From NCBI GenBank assembly GCA_903901915.1, contig CAIUSV010000039.1, positions 1 to 38,280 on the forward strand: 38,280 bases of DNA, read 5' to 3'. This document shows positions 24,152 to 31,971 of this stretch, piece after piece (the stretch's first letter is position 1; every line of letters starts with the position of its first letter). Under the pieces are notes generated by a model. The model was not told where the DNA came from, searched no databases, and saw only the letters and a list, made by a program, of their open reading frames with translations. Made by a program: the position numbers and the translations under genes. The DNA is from an uncultured Rhodospirillaceae bacterium (GTDB taxonomy: Bacteria > Pseudomonadota > Alphaproteobacteria > Rhodospirillales > Magnetospirillaceae).

Positions 24152-25309
24152 ATGGCACAGCAGGGACAGGGACGGGAACAGCGGTCGCACCGTGACCATC
24201 ATGCCGAGGTGACGGCGGCGATCATTGCGCAGTTGGAGAAGGGGGTTCTGCCATGGCGGCAAGGGTGGGCCGGTTCACACGCGCCCATGAACCCCGCCAC
24301 CGGCAACAGGGCCTACCATGGTATCAACCGGATCATGTTGGGGATGCACCCGGCCGCCGTCGCCACTGGCGATCCCCGGTTCTGTAGCTATGAGCAGGCC
24401 AAGGCCAAGGGCTGGCAGGTCAATGCCGGTGAGAAGGCCTGCCTCGTCTACTTTTTCAAACGGTATGACGTCGACGAGAAGGACACTGCGGGAAACCCGG
24501 TGCTCGGCACTGACGGGAAACCGAAGACCCGCACGATCCCCCTGCTCCGGGCCTCGCCGGTCTTCCACGCCAGTCAGATTTCGGGCATGCCGGAGTATCA
24601 GAAACCCGCTCCGGCGGCGTGGCAGAAGCCGGAGGCAATCAATCAGATCGCCGCCGCCTGCGGCTGTCCCATCGAATACGGCGGGGTCGCCGCCTATTAC
24701 AGCCCGACGGGTGATTTCATCCGGCTTCCTGAGGAAGCCCGCTTCGCCACGGCGCAGGACTTCGCCGCAGTGCTTGCCCAGGAGGGGGTTCACAGCTCTG
24801 GCCACCCGTCCCGGCTCAATCGCAACCTGCGAAATCGCTTCGGAAGCGCGGCCTATGCGGTGGAGGAACTGACGGCTGAGATCGGGGCCACCATGATTCT
24901 GGCCGAACTGGGGGGAGAGATCAGCCCCGATGTGGCCAATCACGCCTCATATGTGGACAGCTGGCTGAAGTGCTTGAAGGAAGATGCCCATGGAACGGCG
25001 ATTTTCACCGCGGCGGCGGCGGCGGCCAAGGCGGCCGATTACCTGCTGGAGGGTATCCCCGAGTTCAAGCTGGCGCGGGAAGCCGAGCGGGCGGCCGACG
25101 TTGCGGCAGAAGACACGATCACCGTCACCGTGCAGGCCGCGCCGGAGCCATTGCCGACCGAAGGTTCCGGCGCCCCACCAGCCCCTAAGGGAGGCGGCCG
25201 CAAGCGGTCAACTGCTGTTGAGGCCCACCTCGCTCAGGTACGGGCCAACGACGTGACGGCGGCCGCAAAACAGCGGCCGCCGAAGCCCGTCGCCACCATG
25301 CGCATGTGA
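24152..25309 (+). CDS. ardC: ArdC-type antirestriction protein with altered zinc site
   Basis: The product has 385 residues. Residues about 12-140 form the ArdC N-terminal ssDNA-binding domain (ITAQLEKG-type motif, here IIAQLEKGVLPWRQGW, and NPATGNRAYHGINRIML). Residues about 190-300 form the zincin-like domain (HSSGHPSRLNRNL, then EELTAEIGA). In ArdC relatives the metal site is HExxH; here it is QEGVH, with Q210 in place of the first histidine, while E211, H214 and the later glutamates remain. ArdC proteins protect incoming single-stranded DNA from restriction during conjugation. The start ATG is preceded by GGGGAGG and a promoter. A basic tail (GGGRKRST) ends the protein. Confidence 0.9.
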   Translation: MAQQGQGREQRSHRDHHAEVTAAIIAQLEKGVLPWRQGWAGSHAPMNPATGNRAYHGINRIMLGMHPAAVATGDPRFCSYEQAKAKGWQVNAGEKACLVYFFKRYDVDEKDTAGNPVLGTDGKPKTRTIPLLRASPVFHASQISGMPEYQKPAPAAWQKPEAINQIAAACGCPIEYGGVAAYYSPTGDFIRLPEEARFATAQDFAAVLAQEGVHSSGHPSRLNRNLRNRFGSAAYAVEELTAEIGATMILAELGGEISPDVANHASYVDSWLKCLKEDAHGTAIFTAAAAAAKAADYLLEGIPEFKLAREAERAADVAAEDTITVTVQAAPEPLPTEGSGAPPAPKGGGRKRSTAVEAHLAQVRANDVTAAAKQRPPKPVATMRM

Positions 25310-25318
25310 GCGACGGCC

Positions 25319-26050
25319 ATGGACAAGGGACGCGCCATTCCGGTGGTGGACAGTGGCTTGGCCGCGTCCACCGCGGATGAACTCCAGCAACTTCGGCAAT
25401 GGTGGCAAGCGCAGGGGTGCTTGGTACGGATGGCACCAACCGGCCGTGCCGTCCGCGTCGTCGTAACATGGACACCGCCGATTGGACTTTCACCGACCGG
25501 TGGCGTGCTCCTGTACGATTCCGGCCGAGCAATCTGGTCGCCGGATGGGAGGTTCGCTGAGGAGGCGGCCCGCCTTGTCGTCGAACGGGCCTTTACCCAC
25601 TGGACAGGATCATTCCGCTTCAACGGTCGCTGGCGAGCGGAGGAGGCCGACCGGCTGTGGCGGCACGCAAGACGGGCCTATGTCGAAATCCTGAATTATG
25701 AAACCCCGACTCCGGCCGCGCTGGCGGCATGGCAGGCCGAGGAGGATATGCGATCCTCCGTCCTCGCCGCCGCCGCCGGAGGTCGGGCAATGGTCGCCTA
25801 TGTTGCTGGCCGGAGCGGTGCGGGCACACCCCCCGAACTCCGGGCCATGGCCAATGGTCTGACACAGGCGGCCCGCGACGATATCGAACGGATGTCTCCA
25901 ACCGACCTCGCGGTCGCTGTTCCCGGCTGGAGCGCCTTCGGTCGCGAGATACTGGCGGCCGATCCCACCGCCGGGGTCTCTCGCATCGGAGACGACGATG
26001 CTCCGCCGCCGGAGGGGGCCGCAACGCCATTGCCGGGGGGCTTGCGATGA
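25319..26050 (+). CDS. Unknown protein between ardC and relaxase
   Basis: The product has 243 residues, with no family recognised. It starts 9 bases after ardC with a weak ribosome site and overlaps the next gene by 4 bases (ATGA), so it belongs to the transfer-gene operon. The N-terminal half has beta-strand-like stretches (AVRVVVTWTPP, GGVLLYDSGRAIWSP). The middle is helical and Trp/Arg-rich (FRFNGRWRAEEADRLWRHAR), and the C-terminus is Pro/Ala-rich. There is no signal peptide or membrane segment. Its position suggests an accessory role in mobilisation or in regulation of the locus, but that is inference. Confidence 0.75.
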   Translation: MDKGRAIPVVDSGLAASTADELQQLRQWWQAQGCLVRMAPTGRAVRVVVTWTPPIGLSPTGGVLLYDSGRAIWSPDGRFAEEAARLVVERAFTHWTGSFRFNGRWRAEEADRLWRHARRAYVEILNYETPTPAALAAWQAEEDMRSSVLAAAAGGRAMVAYVAGRSGAGTPPELRAMANGLTQAARDDIERMSPTDLAVAVPGWSAFGREILAADPTAGVSRIGDDDAPPPEGAATPLPGGLR

Positions 26051-26412
26051 TGCCCCACCTTCAGGCCGCAATCTTCTGCGGCGAACGCATCGACACGGAA
26101 TATTGGCCGCCGGGCACGACGCGGAAGGCGCTGGCGCTCGCCCGCGACCTCGGGACTTATATCCGTTGCCGGGGCGAGGTGGCGGACACCTTGTTTCGTC
26201 GCATTGAGGCCATTCCAGATATCGCCCTTGCGCTCACCATCCTGCAAACTCCCAGCGAATGGGAATGGGCGCAACGGGCCTGCCGGAGCACTCACGATAC
26301 CCTGCTCACGCTCGACCGCTGGATGGCGGCCGGGGCCGCTCTTCGGGCCGCCATCATGGAAGGGCTGGAAGGCGATGCGGGTGATCCCGAAGACCCGGCC
26401 AAGGAGGAGTGA
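26047..26412 (+). CDS. Unknown small helical protein
   Basis: The product has 121 residues, with no family recognised. The ATG overlaps the previous stop and could be either of two adjacent ATGs (26047 or 26050). The sequence is mostly helical, with LALARDLGTYIRCRGEVADT and an acidic tail GDPEDPAKEE. Its final GGAGGAG region also serves as the ribosome site of the next frame. It probably belongs to the same operon as its neighbours. Confidence 0.7.
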   Translation: MMPHLQAAIFCGERIDTEYWPPGTTRKALALARDLGTYIRCRGEVADTLFRRIEAIPDIALALTILQTPSEWEWAQRACRSTHDTLLTLDRWMAAGAALRAAIMEGLEGDAGDPEDPAKEE

Positions 26413-26612
26413 TGCGCCATCACCATTCCTCCATGAAGGGGCCGGGCGTGGTGCCGGTGGATTGGCACTCCAGCATGAGGGGCGCGATTCCCAGCGTGGG
26501 GGCGCTGGCAGGTTTTTTCCGCACACACCACGCACCTCGCGGGTGTTTCCGTCGGCGGATTGCCGCCGACATGGCGGTACGCCTCGTTTCGGCGTTGGTG
26601 GATGGGGGATAG
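26412..26612 (+). CDS. Possible small protein, or structured non-coding region
   Basis: A 66-codon frame starts with ATG at 26412, overlapping the previous stop, behind a strong AAGGAGGAG. The peptide is basic and histidine-rich at the start (MRHHHSSMKGPG) with a conserved-looking middle (GALAGFFRTHHAPRGCFRRR). The same bases also hold a terminator-like hairpin and a perfect 8-bp inverted repeat just upstream of the relaxase genes, so part or all of it may be an origin of transfer rather than coding sequence. Confidence 0.45.
   Translation: MRHHHSSMKGPGVVPVDWHSSMRGAIPSVGALAGFFRTHHAPRGCFRRRIAADMAVRLVSALVDGG
26491..26518 (+). terminator. Hairpin plus T6 tract upstream of the relaxase genes
   Basis: CCAGCG, loop TGGGGG, CGCTGG (26491-26508), then CAGG and TTTTTT (26513-26518). 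It has the shape of an intrinsic terminator inside the putative small frame. It might end the upstream operon or be part of the oriT structure. Confidence 0.45.
26551..26570. repeat. Perfect 8-bp inverted repeat, oriT candidate
   Basis: GTCGGCGG, loop ATTG, CCGCCGAC. It lies about 50 bases before the ribbon-helix-helix gene and 340 bases before the MobF relaxase. MobF origins of transfer usually lie just upstream of the accessory and relaxase genes and carry an inverted repeat next to the nick site. No nick sequence could be identified by eye. Confidence 0.4.
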
Positions 26613-26622
26613 GAGGGGGAGG

Positions 26623-26907
26623 ATGGCAAATCGGGAACTCAGGGTCAGCATCAACGGCGACATGGTCGCGGCGGTGCAGTCGGTGGCGAAGGCTCGCCGC
26701 ACACCCCCGGCCACCGTGGTCGAGGCGGCGCTGACTCTGTACCTCGATGCCGGCCACATCGTGGAGCAGGCGGTCGAGGCGGCCCGGGTGTCCATCATCC
26801 GGACAATGGCGGTAGAGGATCAGATCAGGGCCATTGCCGATTATGTCGTCGATGTCCGGCGGGCCGAGATCATTGAGGCTGACCGTACGGCCCGAGCCAG
26901 TGAGTGA
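26623..26907 (+). CDS. Ribbon-helix-helix-like relaxosome accessory protein
   Basis: The product has 94 residues. The first half, MANRELRVSINGDMVAAVQS then ARRTPPATVVEAALTLYL, has the strand-helix-helix pattern of CopG/Arc/TraY-type DNA-binding proteins. The second half is a long helix. A GGAGGGGGAGG precedes the ATG; a longer frame from TTG 26560 has no such site. The stop is 6 bases before the relaxase ATG. Small ribbon-helix-helix proteins in this place (TrwA, TraY) bind oriT and help the relaxase nick it. The assignment to that role is inferred from position and fold. Confidence 0.7.
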   Translation: MANRELRVSINGDMVAAVQSVAKARRTPPATVVEAALTLYLDAGHIVEQAVEAARVSIIRTMAVEDQIRAIADYVVDVRRAEIIEADRTARASE

Positions 26908-26913
26908 CCGGCC

Positions 26914-29900
26914 ATGTTCACCTGCAGTCGGATCGTCAGTGCCGAATATTATATCGCCGCCGAAACCGCGGCCTACTACGACAACGGCACCGTGCTCGGC
27001 GAGACGAGGGCCATGTGGTGGACGGGGGGTGTCGGTGACCCGGCTGGGGCGCTGGTTGATGCCGGAACCGAGGTGCGGCCCGACGACCTCCGAAAGCTGG
27101 CGCAGGGCTTCGTTCCCGCCACCGGAGAACACCTGACCCAAGCCCGCAATGAGAACCAGACGGTCGGCTACGATTGCACCTTTTCAAGTCCCAAGGCGGT
27201 CGGTGTCCTGTATGCGGCCGGTGACGACGAAATGCGCCGGGTATTGCTGGCCTGCCAGCATGCCGCCGTTGTTCGGGCGATGGACTTTGCGGCGGCCGAG
27301 GGGCTGATCGAGACCCGGCGAGGGAAAGGGGGACGTGACCGTGAACCGGTCGGCAACGTCGCCGCCGCCCTCTATCATCACACGACCACACGGGAGAATG
27401 ATCCCGAGCTTCACACTCATGCGGTTCTGGTCAATGCCTGCCGTCGGCTGTCGCGACCCGGTGAACCGGCGACGACCGGCACCATCGACAACAAGACCGT
27501 CCTGATGTTTCAAGGGGCGCTGGGAGCGGTCTACCGGACAGAACTCGCCGACCAGATTCGTACACGCCTCGGACTGGAGATCGAGCGCAAGGCCCGCGCC
27601 TTCACCGTCGTCGGCGTTGACGAAGCCGTCTGTGATGCCTTTTCCAAACGCCGTACCGATATCGTCTCCGCCCTCAAGGCGGCCGGAACCACGTCGGCGG
27701 CCGACCGGGCACGGGCGCAGGTGGTTGCTCTGGCCACCAGAAAGAAGCGAGGCGACCTCGACCTGGCCGTGATTGAATCCGCATGGCTGGCCCAGATCGA
27801 AGACCATGGCTGGACGAAGGAAAGGCTGGTTCAGGCGGCGCGTGATGCGGCTGACCATGCCCGTCAGCAGACCCTGAACGATAACGGTGGTGCGGCCGAA
27901 ACCGTGGCGATGCGTCGCACCGCCACGACAATCGCGGCCGGTGCCGCGATCGAGTCCTTGATGGAGCACAACGCGGTGATCGAACGCCGTCACCTGCTAC
28001 AGGAAGCCATCGAACGGATGCAGGGCCTGTGTGATGCCGACACCGCCATTGCCGCGGTCGAATCAGCGATCCGGTCGGGCCAGATCATCCAGATCGGTGA
28101 GGATGATGGGCGACCGGTTTATTCGACCAAGGCTGTGATCGAGGCCGAGCGTCAGATGCTCAAGGACGCGATCGAGCGGCAGGATGAACGCGAATGGGTG
28201 CCGACGGTCGAGGTGGAACGGGCCATTGCAAGGAAGATCGGCATCAGCCTTCAGCAGTCAACGGCAGTCAGATTCGCACTCGGACAGAATGGAGTCGTCG
28301 CCATCGAGGGGTCGGCCGGAAGCGGCAAGAGCGCCTTCGTGCTCCACCCCATCGCCGACTGTCTCAGGGCGTGCCGGATCGAGACCCATGTCGTATGTCC
28401 GTCATGGGCGGCAACCGAGGTGGCTCGGCTTGATACAGAAGTGGCGGCCGAGATGGCCCGCGCCATGACCGGGTTCATCGCCCGGCTGGAATCCGGCGAT
28501 ATCGTCCTGACCAGCCGGAGTGCGGTCATTGTGGATGAGGCCGCCATGGTCGGCACCATGCACATGGCGGCCCTGCTTCGTCATGCCCGTGCGGCCGGAG
28601 CCAAGGTCATCTTGTCCGGAGATACCCGCCAGCTTCAGCCGGTCGCCGCCGGCGGCCCAATGCTCGCCATCGCCAAGACCTGCGGAACCCGCCGGGTCGA
28701 GGCCATCCAGCGCCAGAAGGTCGCATGGCAACGGGCCGCCTCCGAGGATTTCGCGAGGGGCAAGGCCGGTCTTGCACTGGATGCCTACGATGCCGCTGGC
28801 CGGGTGGTCTGGACCGAGGACAAGAGCGCCGCCATCACCAGCCTCGCAACCGCTTGGCGGCGCGATGTCGAGGACAACCCCGGAGCGACGAGCATCGTCA
28901 TCGCCGAACGCAACGCCGATGTCCACCTGCTCAACGCCGCCCTTCGGGCCGAGTGGGCCGAGGTTGGACGACTGACCGGGCCGGAGGTGGCGTTCATGGC
29001 CATTGGCCGGGGCGACGGAGCCAAGGTGGCCGAGATCGGATTGCGAGCGGGCGACCGGGTGATTTTCGGTGAGTCGGTGGCGGTGGGCGGCATCACCGTC
29101 AATAACTCGGATATGGCCAACGTGGTTGCCGTTGAGCCGGATCAGAACCAGCCGAGCCAACCGAGGATCACCTTCCGCCTCGACAAGGGAGGGACGTTCG
29201 CCTGCCGACCCGCCGAGCTTGTGGGCTGGCGTTCGGCGGGGGCCGAGGATGCCGGTGTTCCGCGGGTCGCTCCGGCCTTCGCCGTAACCACGTTCGCCGC
29301 TCAGGGCAAGACGGTGGATCGCGCCTTCGTCTTTGAGGCCCATGGTATGGGGGCCGAAGCAAGCTATGTCGCCTGTACAAGAGCGCGCCACGACTGCCGC
29401 ATCTTTGTCGATGCGGGTAGGCTGGCGGCACGAATTGAGGCCCGGCGCACGGGTGCTGAAGTCGGTATCGCCGCCACTGCCAGCGAGATCAAAGAATCCT
29501 TGGCCACCGAGTGGACGCGAACCGGGCTGAAGCGCAACGTGTCCGATTTTGTACCGGTCGAGCGGCTGATCGCTGGAGAGGCGATCCCGGTGAAGAAGGA
29601 GAGCCGGCCCCGACAGACGGGCGACGATATCCGGCGGCGTATGGCCGACCGACAGACCAAGGCGGTTCCCTATCTGGCTCCGATCCGTCCGGTGCAGATG
29701 TCGATATCCGACCAACGTGATGAACTCGACCGTTTGATCCGTTCGGTCGATATGGTTGATTTCCTCCAGCGGCGCGGCTACCGGCCGGTCAATCCACGTG
29801 GTGTCGATAGGCAGTTGAGCTGCGGGCTGGAGTTGGTCGACGGCCGGGGCGACCGGGTATCGGTCAAGCGTCGGCATGGTGTCCCCGACTTGTGGTGTCC

Positions 29901-31089
29901 GTCCAGCCACGCCGAAGCCGGTGGCGGCACCATCGTTCAATGGCTCCAACAACGGGAGGCCAGCGGCACCATCGGGCAGACCCGGAAGCTGTTGCGTCAG
30001 ATGGTCGGCACCATTTCGGTCATGGCCAGCATGCCCCCATCGTCACCTTCGCCAGTGCCGCCCTTGGGCATGCCAAACCGGGTGGAGGACTTGGCTCCGG
30101 CCGAGCGGGATTCGGTAAAGGCGGTGGCCCGGCGTTGGGCGGCCATGGTGGAAGGTGTCAGTGACCGGCTGGCGGCCGTACGCGGCTTCACCGCCTCGAC
30201 CATAGACCGCTTTTGCGCCCATATCCGTCGCGATCGGAACGGTCGGGACTGTTGGGCACATCGGGATGATGAGGGCCGGGTGGTCGGCTATGAGATCAAA
30301 GGTGACCGGGGCGACGGTGACCAGCGGGCCTATTCCCGGTTCTCCCATGGTGGCAGGCGATGGCTTGGCCGGTTCGGGGATTGGGAGCAGAAGCCGGAGA
30401 GCATTGTCGTCGTCGAGTCTGGAGCCGAGGCCATGGCGTTCGACCAGCATCATGGCGGGCCTGCACGGACGATCTACCTGTCCACCGCTGGCCAGCCGTC
30501 GGCCGAGTCCATACGCGAGTTACAGAGTCTGGCGAGGCGGTGGCCGGAGGCATCTTGGGCGCTTGCTTATAATCGGGATGTCGCGGGTTCGGCATTTTGC
30601 CGAGGGATCGAAGCGGCGCTTCGCCGGGTCAATCCGGGGGTCATGATCGAGGATGGCCGACCACCACCGACATTCAAGGATTGGTGCGATGTGGTGGTCG
30701 GCCGAGAGAAGCCAGCGGCCGTGGCCACCGCCGAAGCGGTCGTGGCCGCCGCCGTATGGATGGCACCGGGTCATGAACAGCCAACTATCGACGACCAGAC
30801 ATGGGCCGCCCTAACAGCTGGTGACAGAAGGGCGCTCAGAAGCCATACCGACCGGCTCGGGATCACCCTGCCGGCGGCGGCGCAGACCGAAACTGTTGCC
30901 GCCTCCCAGCCGGTCGCCTCTCCAGAACCAATGCCGCTCCCGTCCAAGATAGAGTTGCCATCCGGTCGGCGACAGGTGTCTCCGGAAATTACGGCCCATC
31001 TCGCTCAAATGGCGCGTAACGACCAGCGACGGTCGGCAGACGAGGCGGTGCGTCGGGCCACGATGATGGATGGTCACCACCGGCCCTGA
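26914..31089 (+). CDS. MobF relaxase-helicase with C-terminal primase/Toprim-like region
   Basis: The product has 1391 residues. Residues about 1-300 form a TrwC/TraI-type relaxase: tyrosine pairs at 12-13 and 21-22, and the metal-binding histidines in HHTTTRENDPELHTHAV (H155/H156, H167, H169). Residues about 440-860 form a RecD2/TraI-like SF1 helicase with Walker A GSAGSGKS (466-473), Walker B IVDEAAMV, SGDTRQLQPV, and TFAAQGKTVDRAFVF. From about 932, a CHC2/DUF3991-like segment (LDRLIRSVDMVDFLQRRGY) is followed by a Toprim-like segment (VVVESGAEAMAF about 1163; AYNRDVAG about 1218, where D-x-D is expected). It should nick oriT, unwind and pilot the strand, and perhaps interact with priming. 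The start is 6 bases after the accessory gene. Confidence 0.93.
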   Translation: MFTCSRIVSAEYYIAAETAAYYDNGTVLGETRAMWWTGGVGDPAGALVDAGTEVRPDDLRKLAQGFVPATGEHLTQARNENQTVGYDCTFSSPKAVGVLYAAGDDEMRRVLLACQHAAVVRAMDFAAAEGLIETRRGKGGRDREPVGNVAAALYHHTTTRENDPELHTHAVLVNACRRLSRPGEPATTGTIDNKTVLMFQGALGAVYRTELADQIRTRLGLEIERKARAFTVVGVDEAVCDAFSKRRTDIVSALKAAGTTSAADRARAQVVALATRKKRGDLDLAVIESAWLAQIEDHGWTKERLVQAARDAADHARQQTLNDNGGAAETVAMRRTATTIAAGAAIESLMEHNAVIERRHLLQEAIERMQGLCDADTAIAAVESAIRSGQIIQIGEDDGRPVYSTKAVIEAERQMLKDAIERQDEREWVPTVEVERAIARKIGISLQQSTAVRFALGQNGVVAIEGSAGSGKSAFVLHPIADCLRACRIETHVVCPSWAATEVARLDTEVAAEMARAMTGFIARLESGDIVLTSRSAVIVDEAAMVGTMHMAALLRHARAAGAKVILSGDTRQLQPVAAGGPMLAIAKTCGTRRVEAIQRQKVAWQRAASEDFARGKAGLALDAYDAAGRVVWTEDKSAAITSLATAWRRDVEDNPGATSIVIAERNADVHLLNAALRAEWAEVGRLTGPEVAFMAIGRGDGAKVAEIGLRAGDRVIFGESVAVGGITVNNSDMANVVAVEPDQNQPSQPRITFRLDKGGTFACRPAELVGWRSAGAEDAGVPRVAPAFAVTTFAAQGKTVDRAFVFEAHGMGAEASYVACTRARHDCRIFVDAGRLAARIEARRTGAEVGIAATASEIKESLATEWTRTGLKRNVSDFVPVERLIAGEAIPVKKESRPRQTGDDIRRRMADRQTKAVPYLAPIRPVQMSISDQRDELDRLIRSVDMVDFLQRRGYRPVNPRGVDRQLSCGLELVDGRGDRVSVKRRHGVPDLWCPSSHAEAGGGTIVQWLQQREASGTIGQTRKLLRQMVGTISVMASMPPSSPSPVPPLGMPNRVEDLAPAERDSVKAVARRWAAMVEGVSDRLAAVRGFTASTIDRFCAHIRRDRNGRDCWAHRDDEGRVVGYEIKGDRGDGDQRAYSRFSHGGRRWLGRFGDWEQKPESIVVVESGAEAMAFDQHHGGPARTIYLSTAGQPSAESIRELQSLARRWPEASWALAYNRDVAGSAFCRGIEAALRRVNPGVMIEDGRPPPTFKDWCDVVVGREKPAAVATAEAVVAAAVWMAPGHEQPTIDDQTWAALTAGDRRALRSHTDRLGITLPAAAQTETVAASQPVASPEPMPLPSKIELPSGRRQVSPEITAHLAQMARNDQRRSADEAVRRATMMDGHHRP

Positions 31090-31124
31090 TCTTCACCATC
31101 GACCCGTTCCGGCACCGGAGACCG

Positions 31125-31601
31125 TCACCGAGGCCCGAAGACGCGCACCCTATTGGAGGCACCCGATTTCAGCTTCGGCGCAGGCCGAGTCGATGGCGGG
31201 CTGATGTCGGGGACGACCAGCGGGCCACGCCTGCGCCCAGCGTGACCTATGGCATTGCGCGCGGGTCGGTGCCGTGATGTGTCCTCCGGTGCCGTCGGCA
31301 CCATCGCCGGTCTCGATATTGGTTCCGCAGATGGGCGAGGTTTGTGGCGAAACAGGGCACCCATAACGGTGCCTGCCGCTGATGCCAGCGCCACCGTCAC
31401 TGCGGTCACGGTCATCAACGATGTCAGCAATTCTCGCAAGTCGAGCCGTCGGCGACGACGTGGTGGCAATGGTGCCGCCTTGTCTTCAGTGAGGGCCATG
31501 GCGGCTCGGGCGGCCAACGCCTCCTTCCTTTTTCGTCGCCAGACTCGATTGAATTCGGCCCAGATGCCGTCGTCAGTCCCATCGATCCTCAGTGATTCCA
31601 C
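31125..31601 (-). CDS. Unknown single-span membrane protein
   Basis: The product has 158 residues, with no family recognised. It has a basic cytoplasmic N-terminus (NRVWRRKRKEALAARAA), an Arg-rich stop (PPRRRRRLDLREL), one hydrophobic helix (about residues 62-82, LMTVTAVTVALASAAGTVMG), and a Pro/Arg-rich tail. The frame is open to a TTG at 31655, but the GTG at 31599-31601 has GGAGGGG seven bases upstream and is the better start. It converges on the relaxase gene, 35 bases away, and diverges from kfrA. Confidence 0.65.
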   Translation of the reverse strand: MESLRIDGTDDGIWAEFNRVWRRKRKEALAARAAMALTEDKAAPLPPRRRRRLDLRELLTSLMTVTAVTVALASAAGTVMGALFRHKPRPSAEPISRPAMVPTAPEDTSRHRPARNAIGHAGRRRGPLVVPDISPPSTRPAPKLKSGASNRVRVFGPR

Positions 31602-31748
31602 TGTGTTGCCCCTCCATTTTTTGTAAGCGTCCGTGTATGGGGGCGGCTTCGTCAATGGCTAACATATTGACAGAACACACAATTGTTGACTGGGCCCGAT
31701 GGTGACAGCTACAGCCATGCTTTTTACGCATAGCTCTCATGCGCATAA

Positions 31749-31809
31749 ATAGACAGACAGATGAGTTTGTCTGTCCTATATAGACAGTCACGCTATAGTG
31801 TCTGTCTAT
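31749..31809. repeat. Cluster of four GACAG-type repeats in alternating orientation
   Basis: ATAGACAGACA (31749-31759) and its exact inverse TGTCTGTCTAT (31799-31809) flank two internal copies, TGTCTGTC (31768-31775) and ATAGACAG (31780-31787). Orientation alternates forward, reverse, forward, reverse. It may be an operator cluster, partition site or secondary origin. Confidence 0.7.
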
Positions 31810-31905
31810 GCGCCTGCCCACCATCCCCCGCCGGAGCGGGGCCGGGCAAGAGGATAAATAGCCAATGTCAAACAAGGTGAGGCGGTATTGTAATAATGTC
31901 CAGCG

Positions 31906-31944
31906 ATAATAGTAATAATAACTATCCGTTATTATTACTATTAT
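31906..31944. promoter_or_regulatory. Perfect 17-bp inverted repeat, probable KfrA operator
   Basis: ATAATAGTAATAATAAC and GTTATTATTACTATTAT are exact inverses with a 5-base spacer (TATCC). The element ends 27 bases before the kfrA start. KfrA of IncP plasmids binds an AT-rich inverted-repeat operator at its own promoter, which makes autoregulation likely here (family knowledge plus inference). Confidence 0.7.
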
Positions 31945-31971
31945 AATCAAACCATGAAGGATGTTGCGACC

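Larger units (their letters stand above)
31656..31971. promoter_or_regulatory. Repeat-rich regulatory region upstream of kfrA
   Basis: About 315 AT-rich bases without a gene. From left to right it holds TTGACA-type boxes near 31672, a cluster of GACAG inverted/direct repeats (31749-31809), a CCCCGC-CGGA-GCGGGG hairpin (31826-31841), and a perfect 17-bp inverted repeat (31906-31944). It probably contains the promoters of the divergent genes and binding sites for KfrA and possibly another DNA-binding protein or a partition-type site. Confidence 0.6.

Noticed and set aside
24030-24212. Small hydrophobic frame upstream of ardC
   Set aside because: No ribosome site, it covers the predicted promoter, and it runs into the ardC start in another frame.
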